Part shown: one piece after another, positions 26,729 through 34,661 of the stretch | Layout: each line of letters opens with the position of its first letter | Numbering within the stretch: the stretch's first letter is position 1 | Origin: Geodermatophilus bullaregiensis | GTDB lineage: Bacteria > Actinomycetota > Actinomycetes > Mycobacteriales > Geodermatophilaceae | Reading direction: 5' to 3' | Assembly (NCBI RefSeq): GCF_016907675.1 | Contig: NZ_JAFBCJ010000001.1 | Coordinates: 1,798,001 to 1,862,000, forward strand | Length of the DNA stretch: 64,000 nt | Notes under the pieces: generated by a model | What the model was told of the DNA's origin: nothing | The model's database searches: none | The model's input: only the letters and a program-made list of their open reading frames with translations | Translations under genes and position numbers: made by a program

Positions 26729-28350
26729 GCGTGCTGGACGACGCCCGCGCCTGGGCGGGGGCCGACCCGCACCCCGGCGACCGCGCCGAGGTCGAGGCGC
26801 TGGTCGCGGCCGGCGACACCGCGGAGCTCGAGCGGCGGTTCAGCGGGCCGCTGACCTTCGGCACCGCCGGGCTGCGCGGTCCGCTGCGCGCCGGGCCGGC
26901 CGGGATGAACGCCGCCGTCGTCACCCGGGCCGCCGCCGGTCTCGCCGCCTGGCTGACCGGCGCCGGGCACGGCGGCGGCGGGGTGGTGGTCGGCTTCGAC
27001 GCCCGGCACCGCTCCGACGAGTTCGCGCGCGTCTCCGCCGCGGTGCTGGCCGGTGCCGGGTTCGCCGTCCAGGTGCTGCCGCGGCCGCTGCCGACGCCGG
27101 TGCTGTCCTTCGCCGTCCGGCACCTCGGCTGCGTCGCCGGCGTGATGGTGACCGCCAGCCACAACCCGCCGCAGGACAACGGCTACAAGGTCTACCTCGC
27201 CGACGGCGCACAGCTCGTGCCGCCGGCCGACCGCGGGATCGAGGCCGCGATCGCCGCCGTCGGCCCGGCGCGGGAGGTCCCGCTGTCCGACGACTGGGTC
27301 ACCCCCGGCGACGACGTCGAGGCCGACTACGTCGCCGCCGTGGTGCGGGCGCTCGACCCCTCGTCGGTGCCGGCGGCCGCGCGGCAGGGGCTGACCGTGG
27401 CCTACACCGCGATGCACGGCGTCGGCGCGGCCACCACGCGGGCGGTGTTCGCCGCGGCCGGGATCGCCCCGCCGGTGAGCGTGCCCGAGCAGGACTCCCC
27501 CGACCCGGCGTTCCCGACGGTCGCCTTCCCGAACCCGGAGGAGCCCGGCGCGGTCGACCTGCTGCAGGCGCTGGCCGCGCGCCTCGGCGCCACCGTCGCC
27601 ATCGCCGAGGACCCCGACGCCGACCGCTGCTCGGTGGTCTGCGACGGCCGGCAGCTCACCGGCGACGAGGTCGGCAGCCTGCTCGCCGACTGGCTGCTGC
27701 GCCGCGGCGTGCGGGGCACGTACGCGTCCTCGCTGGTCAGCGGCTCGCTGCTGCACGCACTGGCCCAGGCGCACGGCGTCCGGTTCGCCGAGACGCCGAC
27801 CGGCTTCAAGTGGATCATCCGCGCCGGCACCGACGACGAGCCGCTGGTCTTCGGCTACGAGGAGGCGCTCGGCTACGCGGTGACGCCCACGGTCGCGCGG
27901 GACAAGGACGGCATCTCCGCCGCGCTCGCCGTCGCGCTGCTGGCCGCCGAGCTCGGGGCGAGCGGGCGCTCGCTCCTCGACCGGCTCGACGAGCTGGCCG
28001 TCGAGCACGGGCTGTTCGCCACCGGCCAGCTGTCGGTGCGGGTGGAGGACCTCTCGCTGATCTCCGGCGCGATGGCGCGGCTGCGGGCGGCGCCGCCGTC
28101 CCGGCTGCTCGGCCGGGAGGTCACCGCCGCCGACCTGCTGCACGAGGACCCGCCGGTGGACGCCGTCCGGCTGCTCGGCGACGGCGTGCGGGTGGTGGTG
28201 CGGCCCAGCGGCACCGAGCCCAAGCTCAAGGCCTACCTGGAGACCGTCGTCCCGGTGCACGACGACGCCGGGGTCATCGCCGCGCGCGGCCGCGGCGAGG
28301 ACGAGCTCGACCAGCTGCGCGCCGAGATGGCCGCCGCCCTGGGGCTGTAG
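26725..28350 (+). CDS. pmmB: Phospho-sugar mutase (PmmB-type phosphohexomutase/phosphopentomutase)
   Basis: Moves a phosphate between the 1 position and the terminal hydroxyl of a sugar. The 541-aa protein has FGTAGLRG near the N-terminus, TASHNP (residues 142-147; Ser is the phosphorylation site), DPDADR near 296-301 (Mg2+ loop), EEALGYAV (substrate specificity loop) and VVRPSGTEPKLKAYLE (phosphate binding). Mycobacterial annotation calls the gene at this position pmmB. Context with punA, deoC and deoA suggests it acts as phosphopentomutase on (deoxy)ribose-1-phosphate; no DeoB-type enzyme is seen here. GTG at 26725 overlaps the previous stop. Confidence 0.88.
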   Translation: MSVLDDARAWAGADPHPGDRAEVEALVAAGDTAELERRFSGPLTFGTAGLRGPLRAGPAGMNAAVVTRAAAGLAAWLTGAGHGGGGVVVGFDARHRSDEFARVSAAVLAGAGFAVQVLPRPLPTPVLSFAVRHLGCVAGVMVTASHNPPQDNGYKVYLADGAQLVPPADRGIEAAIAAVGPAREVPLSDDWVTPGDDVEADYVAAVVRALDPSSVPAAARQGLTVAYTAMHGVGAATTRAVFAAAGIAPPVSVPEQDSPDPAFPTVAFPNPEEPGAVDLLQALAARLGATVAIAEDPDADRCSVVCDGRQLTGDEVGSLLADWLLRRGVRGTYASSLVSGSLLHALAQAHGVRFAETPTGFKWIIRAGTDDEPLVFGYEEALGYAVTPTVARDKDGISAALAVALLAAELGASGRSLLDRLDELAVEHGLFATGQLSVRVEDLSLISGAMARLRAAPPSRLLGREVTAADLLHEDPPVDAVRLLGDGVRVVVRPSGTEPKLKAYLETVVPVHDDAGVIAARGRGEDELDQLRAEMAAALGL

Positions 28351-29058
28351 GTGGACGTCGGGGTGATGGATGTGAGTGCGCTGGTGTTCGACGTCTTCGG
28401 CACCGTCGTCGACTGGCGCGGCGGCGTCGCCCGCGAGGCCGCCCGGCTGCTCGGCCCCGGCGTCGACGCCGCCGCGTTCGCCGATGCCTGGCGCGACCGG
28501 TACCAGCCGTCGATGGACCAGGTGCGCCTGGGCGCGCGACCGTGGGCGGTGCTCGACGACCTGCACCGGGAGTCGCTGCCGGAGGCGCTGGCCGCGGTGG
28601 GCGTCGGCGGCGTGCCCGACGACGTCGCCGGCGAGCTGGTGCTGGCCTGGCACCGCCTCGACCCGTGGCCCGACGCGGTCCCGGGGCTGACCCGGCTGCG
28701 GCGCTCGTACGTGCTGGCGCCGCTGTCCAACGGCGGGGTGCGGCTGCTGGTCGACCTGGCCCGCCGCGCCGGGCTGCCGTGGGACCTCGTGCTCGGCGCC
28801 GAGGTGGCGGGCCGCTACAAGCCCGACCCGGCGGTCTACGACTCCGCGCCCCGGCTGCTGGCGCTGCCGCCGTCGTCGGTGTGCATGGTCGCCGCCCACC
28901 TCGACGACCTGGCCGCCGCGCGGGAGCGGGGGCTGCGGACGGCCTACGTGCACCGCCCCGACGAGTTCGGCGGGCGCGAGGTGCCGCCGTCCACCGACCC
29001 GGACGCCGACCTCTCGGTCGCCTCGATCGAGGAGCTCGCCACCGCGCTGGGCTGCTGA
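28351..29058 (+). CDS. HAD-superfamily hydrolase, haloacid dehalogenase type II group
   Basis: 235-aa HAD enzyme. LVFDVFGTVVDWRGG contains the nucleophile Asp (DVFGT), LAPLSNGGVRLL motif II (SNG), GRYKPDPAVY motif III Lys and MVAAHLDDLAAARERGL motif IV. The SNG and AAHxxD patterns are typical of type II haloacid dehalogenases, though many such proteins are phosphatases. It begins immediately after the pmmB stop (GTG 28351), with in-frame alternatives at 28363-28372. In this operon a sugar-phosphate phosphatase role is as likely as dehalogenation. Confidence 0.8.
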   Translation: MDVGVMDVSALVFDVFGTVVDWRGGVAREAARLLGPGVDAAAFADAWRDRYQPSMDQVRLGARPWAVLDDLHRESLPEALAAVGVGGVPDDVAGELVLAWHRLDPWPDAVPGLTRLRRSYVLAPLSNGGVRLLVDLARRAGLPWDLVLGAEVAGRYKPDPAVYDSAPRLLALPPSSVCMVAAHLDDLAAARERGLRTAYVHRPDEFGGREVPPSTDPDADLSVASIEELATALGC

Positions 29059-29143
29059 GCGCGGATCGTCCGCTGGGTCGAGAGCGGGGTTCCTGCCGCT
29101 CGCGGCGGCGTGTCGGCGCGTGTCGGCGGCAACGAGCCGATGA

Positions 29144-29635
29144 TCAACGGCGGCGGCGACGTCCGGGCGCCCGCCACTCCACCGTCCAGGTCTCCCCTAC
29201 GGCCAGGGACCGCCAGCGCCGGGCGGCGTCGGCGAGGGCGGCCGCCGCGCCGGCCACCCGGTCGGGGGGCAGGCCCAGCGCGGACGCCTCGCCGGGGAGC
29301 ACCTCGGCGCCGCGGGCGCAGCGGCCCACCAGGTCGGCCAGCCCCTCGGCGCGCTGGATCGCCGCGGCCCGCTCGCGCTTGAGCCGCGCCGAGCGCTCGG
29401 CCGCGTGCGGCGGCTGCCGGCCCGAGACGTGCCGCATGCTCCGCCAGACGACGCCGTCGGCCACGCAGCCCCAGATCCCGTCGGCGACGCCCAGCTCGGT
29501 CTCGACCAGCGCGTGCACCAGGTCGTGCGGCAGGTCGCCCCCGCCCCCGGCGCCGCGCATCGCGAAGACCACGCCGTCGTCCCGCTCGACGCGGGTCTCC
29601 ACCGGCCGCCGGTCGGCCATCCGGGAGAAGGTCAT
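29144..29635 (-). CDS. Conserved hypothetical protein, 163 aa
   Basis: No family recognised. MTFSRMADRRPVETRVERDD opens the protein. A middle stretch LPHDLVHALVETELGVADGIWG looks like a compact helical core with a His/Asp/Glu pattern (HDLVHALVE), and it ends with WTVEWRAPGRRRRR. No signal peptide or membrane segment. ATG at 29635 is preceded by GGAGGAG at a 5-nt distance, a strong ribosome site that fixes the start. It is convergent with the HAD gene and upstream of nothing on its own strand. HxxxH plus the following Glu could bind a metal, but this is only a pattern. Confidence 0.7.
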   Translation of the reverse strand: MTFSRMADRRPVETRVERDDGVVFAMRGAGGGGDLPHDLVHALVETELGVADGIWGCVADGVVWRSMRHVSGRQPPHAAERSARLKRERAAAIQRAEGLADLVGRCARGAEVLPGEASALGLPPDRVAGAAAALADAARRWRSLAVGETWTVEWRAPGRRRRR

Positions 29636-29706
29636 CCGCACTCCTCCAGGGTGACCGGACCGGCAACCCGTTTCACCGGGTCGCGACCTCCCGCCGGCGT
29701 CGCGGG

Positions 29707-30606
29707 TCAGGCGGGGACGGGCTCCCGGCAGCCGGAGGCCAGTGCACGCTGCACCGCGGCGAGCACGACGACGACGTCGCGGGCGAAGCCGACGTCGAGC
29801 GCGGACGTGCCCCCGGTCAGGGCCGCGGCCGACAGCTCGGCGACCGCGGCGCGGTGCGCCTCGACGACGGCCAGGTCGTCGCGCTCGGGCAGCAGCACCA
29901 GCCGGCCGGCGTCGCCGTGCACGGTCACCTCCACGCCGCCGGCCATCGGCGCCACCGTCGAGGACAGCGTCACCGTGCTCGACGCCCCGGAGGCGTGCTG
30001 CAGGACCAGGTGCACGGTGTCCCCGCGGCCGGCGCCGGCCTGCACCGACACGACCGGGCCCAGCGCCGGCACGAGCAGGCCGAGCGCGTGTGGGCCGACG
30101 TCCCACAGCGCGCCGTGCTCGCGCCGCCAGGGCGTGTCAAACGGGCTGCCGGCCAGGGAGCCCATCCAGCTCACCGCGCCACCGGCGAGCGGGGCGCGCG
30201 CGGCCTGCTCGAGCCAGGTGACCGTGGCCGGGCGGAACCGGTCGGTGAAGAAGACGACGGAGGCGACCCCGGCCGCGCGGACGGCGTCGACCACCCGGTC
30301 GGCGTCGGCGACGGTGAGCCCGACGGGCTTCTCCAGCAGCAGGTGCCTCCCGGCCCCGGCGGCGCGCTCCGCGAGCCCGACCTGCACGTCGGGCGGCACG
30401 GCCACCGAGACCGCGTCGACGTCGGCGAGCAGCGCGTCGAGGTCGTCGGTGCCGGGGACGTCGAACTCCGCCCCGGCGGCGGCGGCCCGGGCGGCGTCCC
30501 GGCCCCAGAAGCCGACCAGCTCGGCGTCGTCGGCCCCGGCGATCGAGGTCGCGTGCACCTGCGTGGCCCAGAAACCGGTGCCGAGGACGGCGAAGCGCAC
30601 GGTCAC
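29707..30606 (-). CDS. Gfo/Idh/MocA family oxidoreductase
   Basis: 299-aa NAD(P)-dependent sugar or inositol dehydrogenase-like protein. [20 protein letters not shown] is the N-terminal Rossmann fold and [15 protein letters not shown] the EKP motif with the conserved Lys. The substrate His region is seen in [13 protein letters not shown] (the D-x-G-x-H pattern). GTG at 30606 overlaps the upp stop in a GTGA arrangement, so it is co-translated with uracil phosphoribosyltransferase. Substrate unknown. Confidence 0.85.
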   Translation of the reverse strand: MTVRFAVLGTGFWATQVHATSIAGADDAELVGFWGRDAARAAAAGAEFDVPGTDDLDALLADVDAVSVAVPPDVQVGLAERAAGAGRHLLLEKPVGLTVADADRVVDAVRAAGVASVVFFTDRFRPATVTWLEQAARAPLAGGAVSWMGSLAGSPFDTPWRREHGALWDVGPHALGLLVPALGPVVSVQAGAGRGDTVHLVLQHASGASSTVTLSSTVAPMAGGVEVTVHGDAGRLVLLPERDDLAVVEAHRAAVAELSAAALTGGTSALDVGFARDVVVVLAAVQRALASGCREPVPA

Positions 30607-31226
30607 ACCGCGCCGAACTGACGGTCCCCGGCGTCGCCGAGGCCGGGGACGATGTAGGCCCTGTCGTCGAGCCCCTCGTCGACGCTGGCGGTGAACACCC
30701 GCAGCGGCAGGCCGCTGTGCTCCAGGCGCTCCAGGCCGACCGGCGCGGCCAGCGCGCACAGCACGGTGATCTCGGTGGCGCCGCGGTCGGTGAGCAGCGT
30801 GCAGCAGTGCACCAGCGACCCGCCGGTGGCCAGCATCGGGTCGAGGACGAACACGTGCCGGCCGACCAGCGACTCCGGCAGGGACGCCATGTAGGCCTCC
30901 GGCTGGAAGGTCACCTCGTTGCGGGCCAGGCCGACGAAGCCCATCTGCGACTCCGGCAGCATCCCGTGCGCGGTGTCGGCCATGCCCAGGCCCGCCCGCA
31001 GCACCGGCACGATCAGCGGCGGCGCGGCCAGCCGGTAGCCGGTGGTGCCGGTGACCGGCGTGGTGATCGGCTCCTCGGCCACCGCGAGGTCGCGGGTGGC
31101 CTCGTACACCAGCATCTGGGTCAGCTCGCGCAGCGCGGCCCGGAACGCGGCGTTGTCGGTCCGCTCGTCGCGCATGCGCGACAGGCGGGCACGGGCCAGC
31201 GGGTGGTCGACGACGGTCAGCTGCAC
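30603..31226 (-). CDS. upp: Uracil phosphoribosyltransferase
   Basis: Converts uracil and PRPP to UMP. 207 aa, the standard length. It has [35 protein letters not shown] (the 13-residue PRPP-binding motif) and the C-terminal [18 protein letters not shown] (uracil-binding GLGDAGDR). GTG at 31226 is used, with TACGGT 7 nt upstream. It diverges from deoC. Confidence 0.95.
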   Translation of the reverse strand: MQLTVVDHPLARARLSRMRDERTDNAAFRAALRELTQMLVYEATRDLAVAEEPITTPVTGTTGYRLAAPPLIVPVLRAGLGMADTAHGMLPESQMGFVGLARNEVTFQPEAYMASLPESLVGRHVFVLDPMLATGGSLVHCCTLLTDRGATEITVLCALAAPVGLERLEHSGLPLRVFTASVDEGLDDRAYIVPGLGDAGDRQFGAV

Positions 31227-31233
31227 GCGGGCC

Positions 31234-31239
31234 ACCGTA
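31234..31239 (-). promoter_or_regulatory. -10 TACGGT of upp
   Basis: TACGGT, 7-nt spacer, GTG at 31226; fits a leaderless or one-base-leader mRNA. Confidence 0.5.
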
Positions 31240-31302
31240 ACCGGGCCCACCCGCGCGGGGGACCGGACGACCGGCCCTGCCGGAGCGGCGGGCGGTCGGG
31301 GA

Positions 31303-31308
31303 GACAAT
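31303..31308 (+). promoter_or_regulatory. -10 GACAAT of deoC
   Basis: GACAAT, 6-nt spacer, ATG at 31315. The identical hexamer and spacing occur before add (39369-39364). Confidence 0.5.
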
Positions 31309-31314
31309 GCGGGC

Positions 31315-32310
31315 ATGACCCACGTGCTCGACCCCGGGACGCTGGCGGCCGGGACCCGGCCCGGCCCGGGGTCCGGGACGGCGTTCGACGACGTGACCCG
31401 CTCGGACGCCGCCCTCCGCGCCTTCCTGCACGGCCTGCCCGGTGTCGACCAGGTCGGCGCGGAGCAGCGCGCCGCCACCCTCGGCACCCGCTCGATCAAG
31501 ACCACGGCCAAGGCCTGGGCGATCGACACCGCCATCTCGATGGTCGACCTGACCACCCTCGAGGGCGCCGACACCCCGGGCAAGGTGCGCTCGCTGGCGG
31601 CCAAGGCCCGCCGCCCCGACCCCACCGACCCGACCTGCCCCGCGGTGGCCGCCGTCTGCGTGTACGGCGACCTGGCCGGCGTGGCGGAGGAGGCGCTGGC
31701 CGGCAGCGGCGTCAAGGTCGCCGCCGTCGCCACCGCCTTCCCCAGCGGCCGGGCCAGCCGCGCGGTCAAGCTCGCCGACGTCCGCGACGCGGTGGCCGCC
31801 GGCGCCGACGAGATCGACATGGTCATCGACCGCGGCGCCTTCCTGGCCGGCCGCTACCTCGACGTCCTCGACGAGATCGTCGCGGTCAAGGAGGCCTGCG
31901 GGACCGCGCACCTCAAGGTGATCCTCGAGACCGGGGAGCTGGTCACCTACGACAACGCCCGCCGCGCGTCCTGGCTGGCGATGCTCGCCGGCGGGGACTT
32001 CGTCAAGACCTCCACCGGCAAGGTCTCCCCCGCCGCGACGCTGCCGGTCTGCCTGGTGATGCTCGAGGCGGTCCGCGACTTCCGCGCCGCCACCGGGCGC
32101 CAGGTCGGCGTCAAGCCCGCCGGCGGCATCCGGACGACGAAGGACGCGATCAAGCACCTCGTGCTGGTCAACGAGACCGCGGGGGGTGACTGGCTGTCCC
32201 CCGACTGGTTCCGCATCGGCGCCTCCAGCCTGCTCAACGACCTGCTCCTGCAGCGGCAGAAGCTGCGCACCGGCCACTACTCCGGCCCCGACCACGTGAG
32301 CGTCGACTGA
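31315..32310 (+). CDS. deoC: Deoxyribose-phosphate aldolase
   Basis: Cleaves 2-deoxyribose-5-phosphate to glyceraldehyde-3-phosphate and acetaldehyde. 331 aa, longer than bacterial 220-260-aa enzymes because of an N-terminal extension. [17 protein letters not shown] is near the class I aldolase start, [17 protein letters not shown] has the catalytic Asp region, [11 protein letters not shown] the Schiff-base Lys (near residue 230) and [11 protein letters not shown] the second essential Lys. The stop overlaps the ATG of an aldehyde dehydrogenase, so the acetaldehyde producer and its likely consumer are coupled. Confidence 0.94.
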   Translation: MTHVLDPGTLAAGTRPGPGSGTAFDDVTRSDAALRAFLHGLPGVDQVGAEQRAATLGTRSIKTTAKAWAIDTAISMVDLTTLEGADTPGKVRSLAAKARRPDPTDPTCPAVAAVCVYGDLAGVAEEALAGSGVKVAAVATAFPSGRASRAVKLADVRDAVAAGADEIDMVIDRGAFLAGRYLDVLDEIVAVKEACGTAHLKVILETGELVTYDNARRASWLAMLAGGDFVKTSTGKVSPAATLPVCLVMLEAVRDFRAATGRQVGVKPAGGIRTTKDAIKHLVLVNETAGGDWLSPDWFRIGASSLLNDLLLQRQKLRTGHYSGPDHVSVD

Positions 32311-33755
32311 TGACACAGCTGTTCGAGTACGCCCCCGCCCCCGAGTCACGGTCGATCGTCGACGTCGCGCCCTCCTACGGCCTGTTCGTCGACGGCGAGT
32401 TCGTCGACGGCTCCGGCGAGCCGATGAAGACGGTCAACCCGGCCACCGAGGAGGTCCTCTCCGAGGTCGCCGTCGGCACCGACGCCGACGTCGACCGCGC
32501 GGTCCGCGCCGCCCGCCGCGCCTTCACCCGCGTGTGGGGGCCGATGCGCCCCGCCGACCGCGGCAAGTACCTGTTCCGCATCGCCCGGCTGCTGCAAGAG
32601 CGGGCGCGGGAGTTCGCCGTCCTGGAGTCGCTGGACAACGGCAAGCCGATCCGGGAGTCCCGCGACGTCGACGTCCCCCTGGCCGCGGCGCACTTCTTCT
32701 ACCACGCGGGGTGGGCCGACAAGCTCGAGTACGCCGGTCACGGGCCCGACCCGCGCCCGCACGGGGTCGCCGGGCAGGTCATCCCGTGGAACTTCCCGCT
32801 GCTGATGCTGGCGTGGAAGGTCGCCCCGGCGCTGGCCACCGGCAACACCGTCGTCCTCAAGCCGGCCGAGACGACCCCGCTGACCGCGCTGCTGTTCGCC
32901 GAGGTCTGCCGGCAGGCCGACCTGCCGCCCGGCGTGGTCAACGTCGTCACCGGCGCCGGCGAGACCGGCCGGGCCGTCGTCGAGCACGCCGACGTCGACA
33001 AGGTCGCGTTCACCGGCTCCACCGAGGTGGGTCGCTCGATCGCCCGCGCGGTGGCCGGCACCCGCAAGGTGCTGACCCTGGAGCTGGGCGGCAAGGCGGC
33101 CAACATCGTCTTCGACGACGCCCCGATCGACCAGGCCGTCGAGGGCATCGTGCGCGGCATCTTCTTCAACCAGGGCCACGTGTGCTGCGCGGGCTCGCGG
33201 CTGCTGGTGCAGGAGAACGTGCACGACGAGGTCGTCGCCTCGCTGCAGCGGCGCATCGGCACGCTGCGGGTGGGCGACCCGCTGGACAAGAACACCGACA
33301 TCGGCGCGATCAACTCCGCCGAGCAGCTGGCCCGCATCCGGGAGCTGTCGGAGATCGGCGAGGCCGAGGGTGCGCACCGCTGGCAGCCGGCCTGCGACCT
33401 GCCCGACCGCGGCTACTGGTTCCCGCCGACGGTGTTCACCGACGTCTCCCCCGCCCACCGCATCGCCCGCGACGAGGTGTTCGGGCCGGTGCTGTCGGTG
33501 CTGACCTTCCGGACGCCGGACGAGGCGGTCGCCAAGGCGAACAACTCCACCTACGGGCTGTCGGCCGGCGTCTGGACCGAGAAGGGCTCGCGGATCCTGG
33601 CGATCACCGACCGGCTGCGCGCCGGCGTGGTGTGGGCCAACACGTTCAACCAGTTCGACCCGACGTCGCCGTTCGGCGGCTACAAGCAGTCCGGCTACGG
33701 CCGCGAGGGCGGCCGGCAGGGGCTGGCGGCGTACCTGAGGAGCACCCACCCGTGA
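32310..33755 (+). CDS. NAD(P)-dependent aldehyde dehydrogenase
   Basis: 481-aa full-length aldehyde dehydrogenase. GQVIPWNFPLLMLAWKVAPA is the cofactor-binding entry, FTGSTEVGRSIARA the NAD loop, LELGGKAANIV holds the general base Glu (near 256) and FFNQGHVCCAGSRL the catalytic Cys (near 290). EVFGPVLSV and the C-terminal oligomerisation region are intact. Overlapping deoC by one base, it most likely oxidises the acetaldehyde released by DeoC; that is inference from coupling. Its stop overlaps the GTG of a half-length relative. Confidence 0.92.
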   Translation: MTQLFEYAPAPESRSIVDVAPSYGLFVDGEFVDGSGEPMKTVNPATEEVLSEVAVGTDADVDRAVRAARRAFTRVWGPMRPADRGKYLFRIARLLQERAREFAVLESLDNGKPIRESRDVDVPLAAAHFFYHAGWADKLEYAGHGPDPRPHGVAGQVIPWNFPLLMLAWKVAPALATGNTVVLKPAETTPLTALLFAEVCRQADLPPGVVNVVTGAGETGRAVVEHADVDKVAFTGSTEVGRSIARAVAGTRKVLTLELGGKAANIVFDDAPIDQAVEGIVRGIFFNQGHVCCAGSRLLVQENVHDEVVASLQRRIGTLRVGDPLDKNTDIGAINSAEQLARIRELSEIGEAEGAHRWQPACDLPDRGYWFPPTVFTDVSPAHRIARDEVFGPVLSVLTFRTPDEAVAKANNSTYGLSAGVWTEKGSRILAITDRLRAGVVWANTFNQFDPTSPFGGYKQSGYGREGGRQGLAAYLRSTHP

Positions 33756-34618
33756 GCGAGCGACTGGCGGTCCGCAAGACGTTCAAGCTCTACCTGGGCG
33801 GGGCCTTCCCGCGCTCGGAGTCCGGCCGCACGTACGCGGTCACCGACCACCGGGGCGGCTTCCTGGCCAACGCCGCGCACGCCTCCCGCAAGGACGCCCG
33901 CGACGCCGTCGTCGCGGCCCGGGCGGCCTTCGGGACGTGGTCGCGCGCCACCGCCTACAACCGCGGCCAGGTGCTCTACCGGGTGGCCGAGGTGATGGAG
34001 GGCCGGCACGCCCAGTTCTGCGAGGAGGTCGCCGCCGGGGAGGGCCTGTCGGCCGGCCGTGCGCGGGCCGCCGTCGACGCCGCCGTCGACCGGTGGGTCT
34101 GGTACGCCGGGTGGACCGACAAGCTCGCCGCCGTCCTCGGCAGCGCCAACCCGGTGGCCGGGCCGTTCTTCGACTTCTCGCTGCCCGAGCCCACCGGCGT
34201 CGTCGCCGTCCTGGCCCCGCAGCGGTCCTCGCTGCTCGGCCTGGTCAGCGTGCTCGCCCCGGTGCTGGCCAGCGGCAACACCGCCGTCGTGGTGACGTCG
34301 AGGGAGCGGCCGCTGCCGGCGGTCACCCTCGGCGAGGTGCTGGCCACCAGCGACGTCCCCGGCGGTGTGGTCAACCTGCTCACCGGCGACGCCGCGGAGC
34401 TCGGACCCTGGCTGGCCGAGCACGACGACGTCGACGCCGTCGACCTGACCGGCGCCCCGCCGGCGCAGGCGATGGAGCTCGAGCGGCTGGCCGCCGGCAG
34501 CATCAAGCGGGTGCTGCGCCCGCCGGCCGAGGAGCCGGACTGGTCCGCCGACCCGGGGCTGTCCCGGATGACACCGTTCCTCGAGACCAAGACCGTCTGG
34601 CACCCGAAGGGCGTGTGA
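33752..34618 (+). CDS. Half-length aldehyde dehydrogenase homolog lacking the catalytic domain
   Basis: 288-aa protein that aligns by eye with the first half of aldehyde dehydrogenases: YLGGAFPRSESGRTYAV, VVAARAAFGTWSRATAYNRG, ALAPQRSSLLGL-like VLAPQRSSLLGLVSVLAPVLASG and GGVVNLLTGDAAELG. It stops before the region that would carry the ELGG Glu and the catalytic Cys, and has no frameshift remnant downstream. The NAD loop FTGSTxxG of the neighbour is replaced by DLTGAPPAQ. The gene starts with GTG overlapping the upstream stop, so it is maintained as a coupled partner and is not debris. Probable role: structural or regulatory subunit of the upstream enzyme, reminiscent of the inactive second domain of ALDH16; unproven. 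Confidence 0.82.
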   Translation: MSERLAVRKTFKLYLGGAFPRSESGRTYAVTDHRGGFLANAAHASRKDARDAVVAARAAFGTWSRATAYNRGQVLYRVAEVMEGRHAQFCEEVAAGEGLSAGRARAAVDAAVDRWVWYAGWTDKLAAVLGSANPVAGPFFDFSLPEPTGVVAVLAPQRSSLLGLVSVLAPVLASGNTAVVVTSRERPLPAVTLGEVLATSDVPGGVVNLLTGDAAELGPWLAEHDDVDAVDLTGAPPAQAMELERLAAGSIKRVLRPPAEEPDWSADPGLSRMTPFLETKTVWHPKGV

Positions 34619-34649
34619 AGCCCCGGGTCGCGGTCATGGGTGGACCGGG

Positions 34650-34655
34650 CAGGAT
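34650..34655 (+). promoter_or_regulatory. -10 CAGGAT before the acidic duplicated protein
   Basis: CAGGAT, 6-nt spacer, GTG at 34662. Suggests its own leaderless transcript, separate from the deoC operon. Confidence 0.4.
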
Positions 34656-34661
34656 GGGCCC

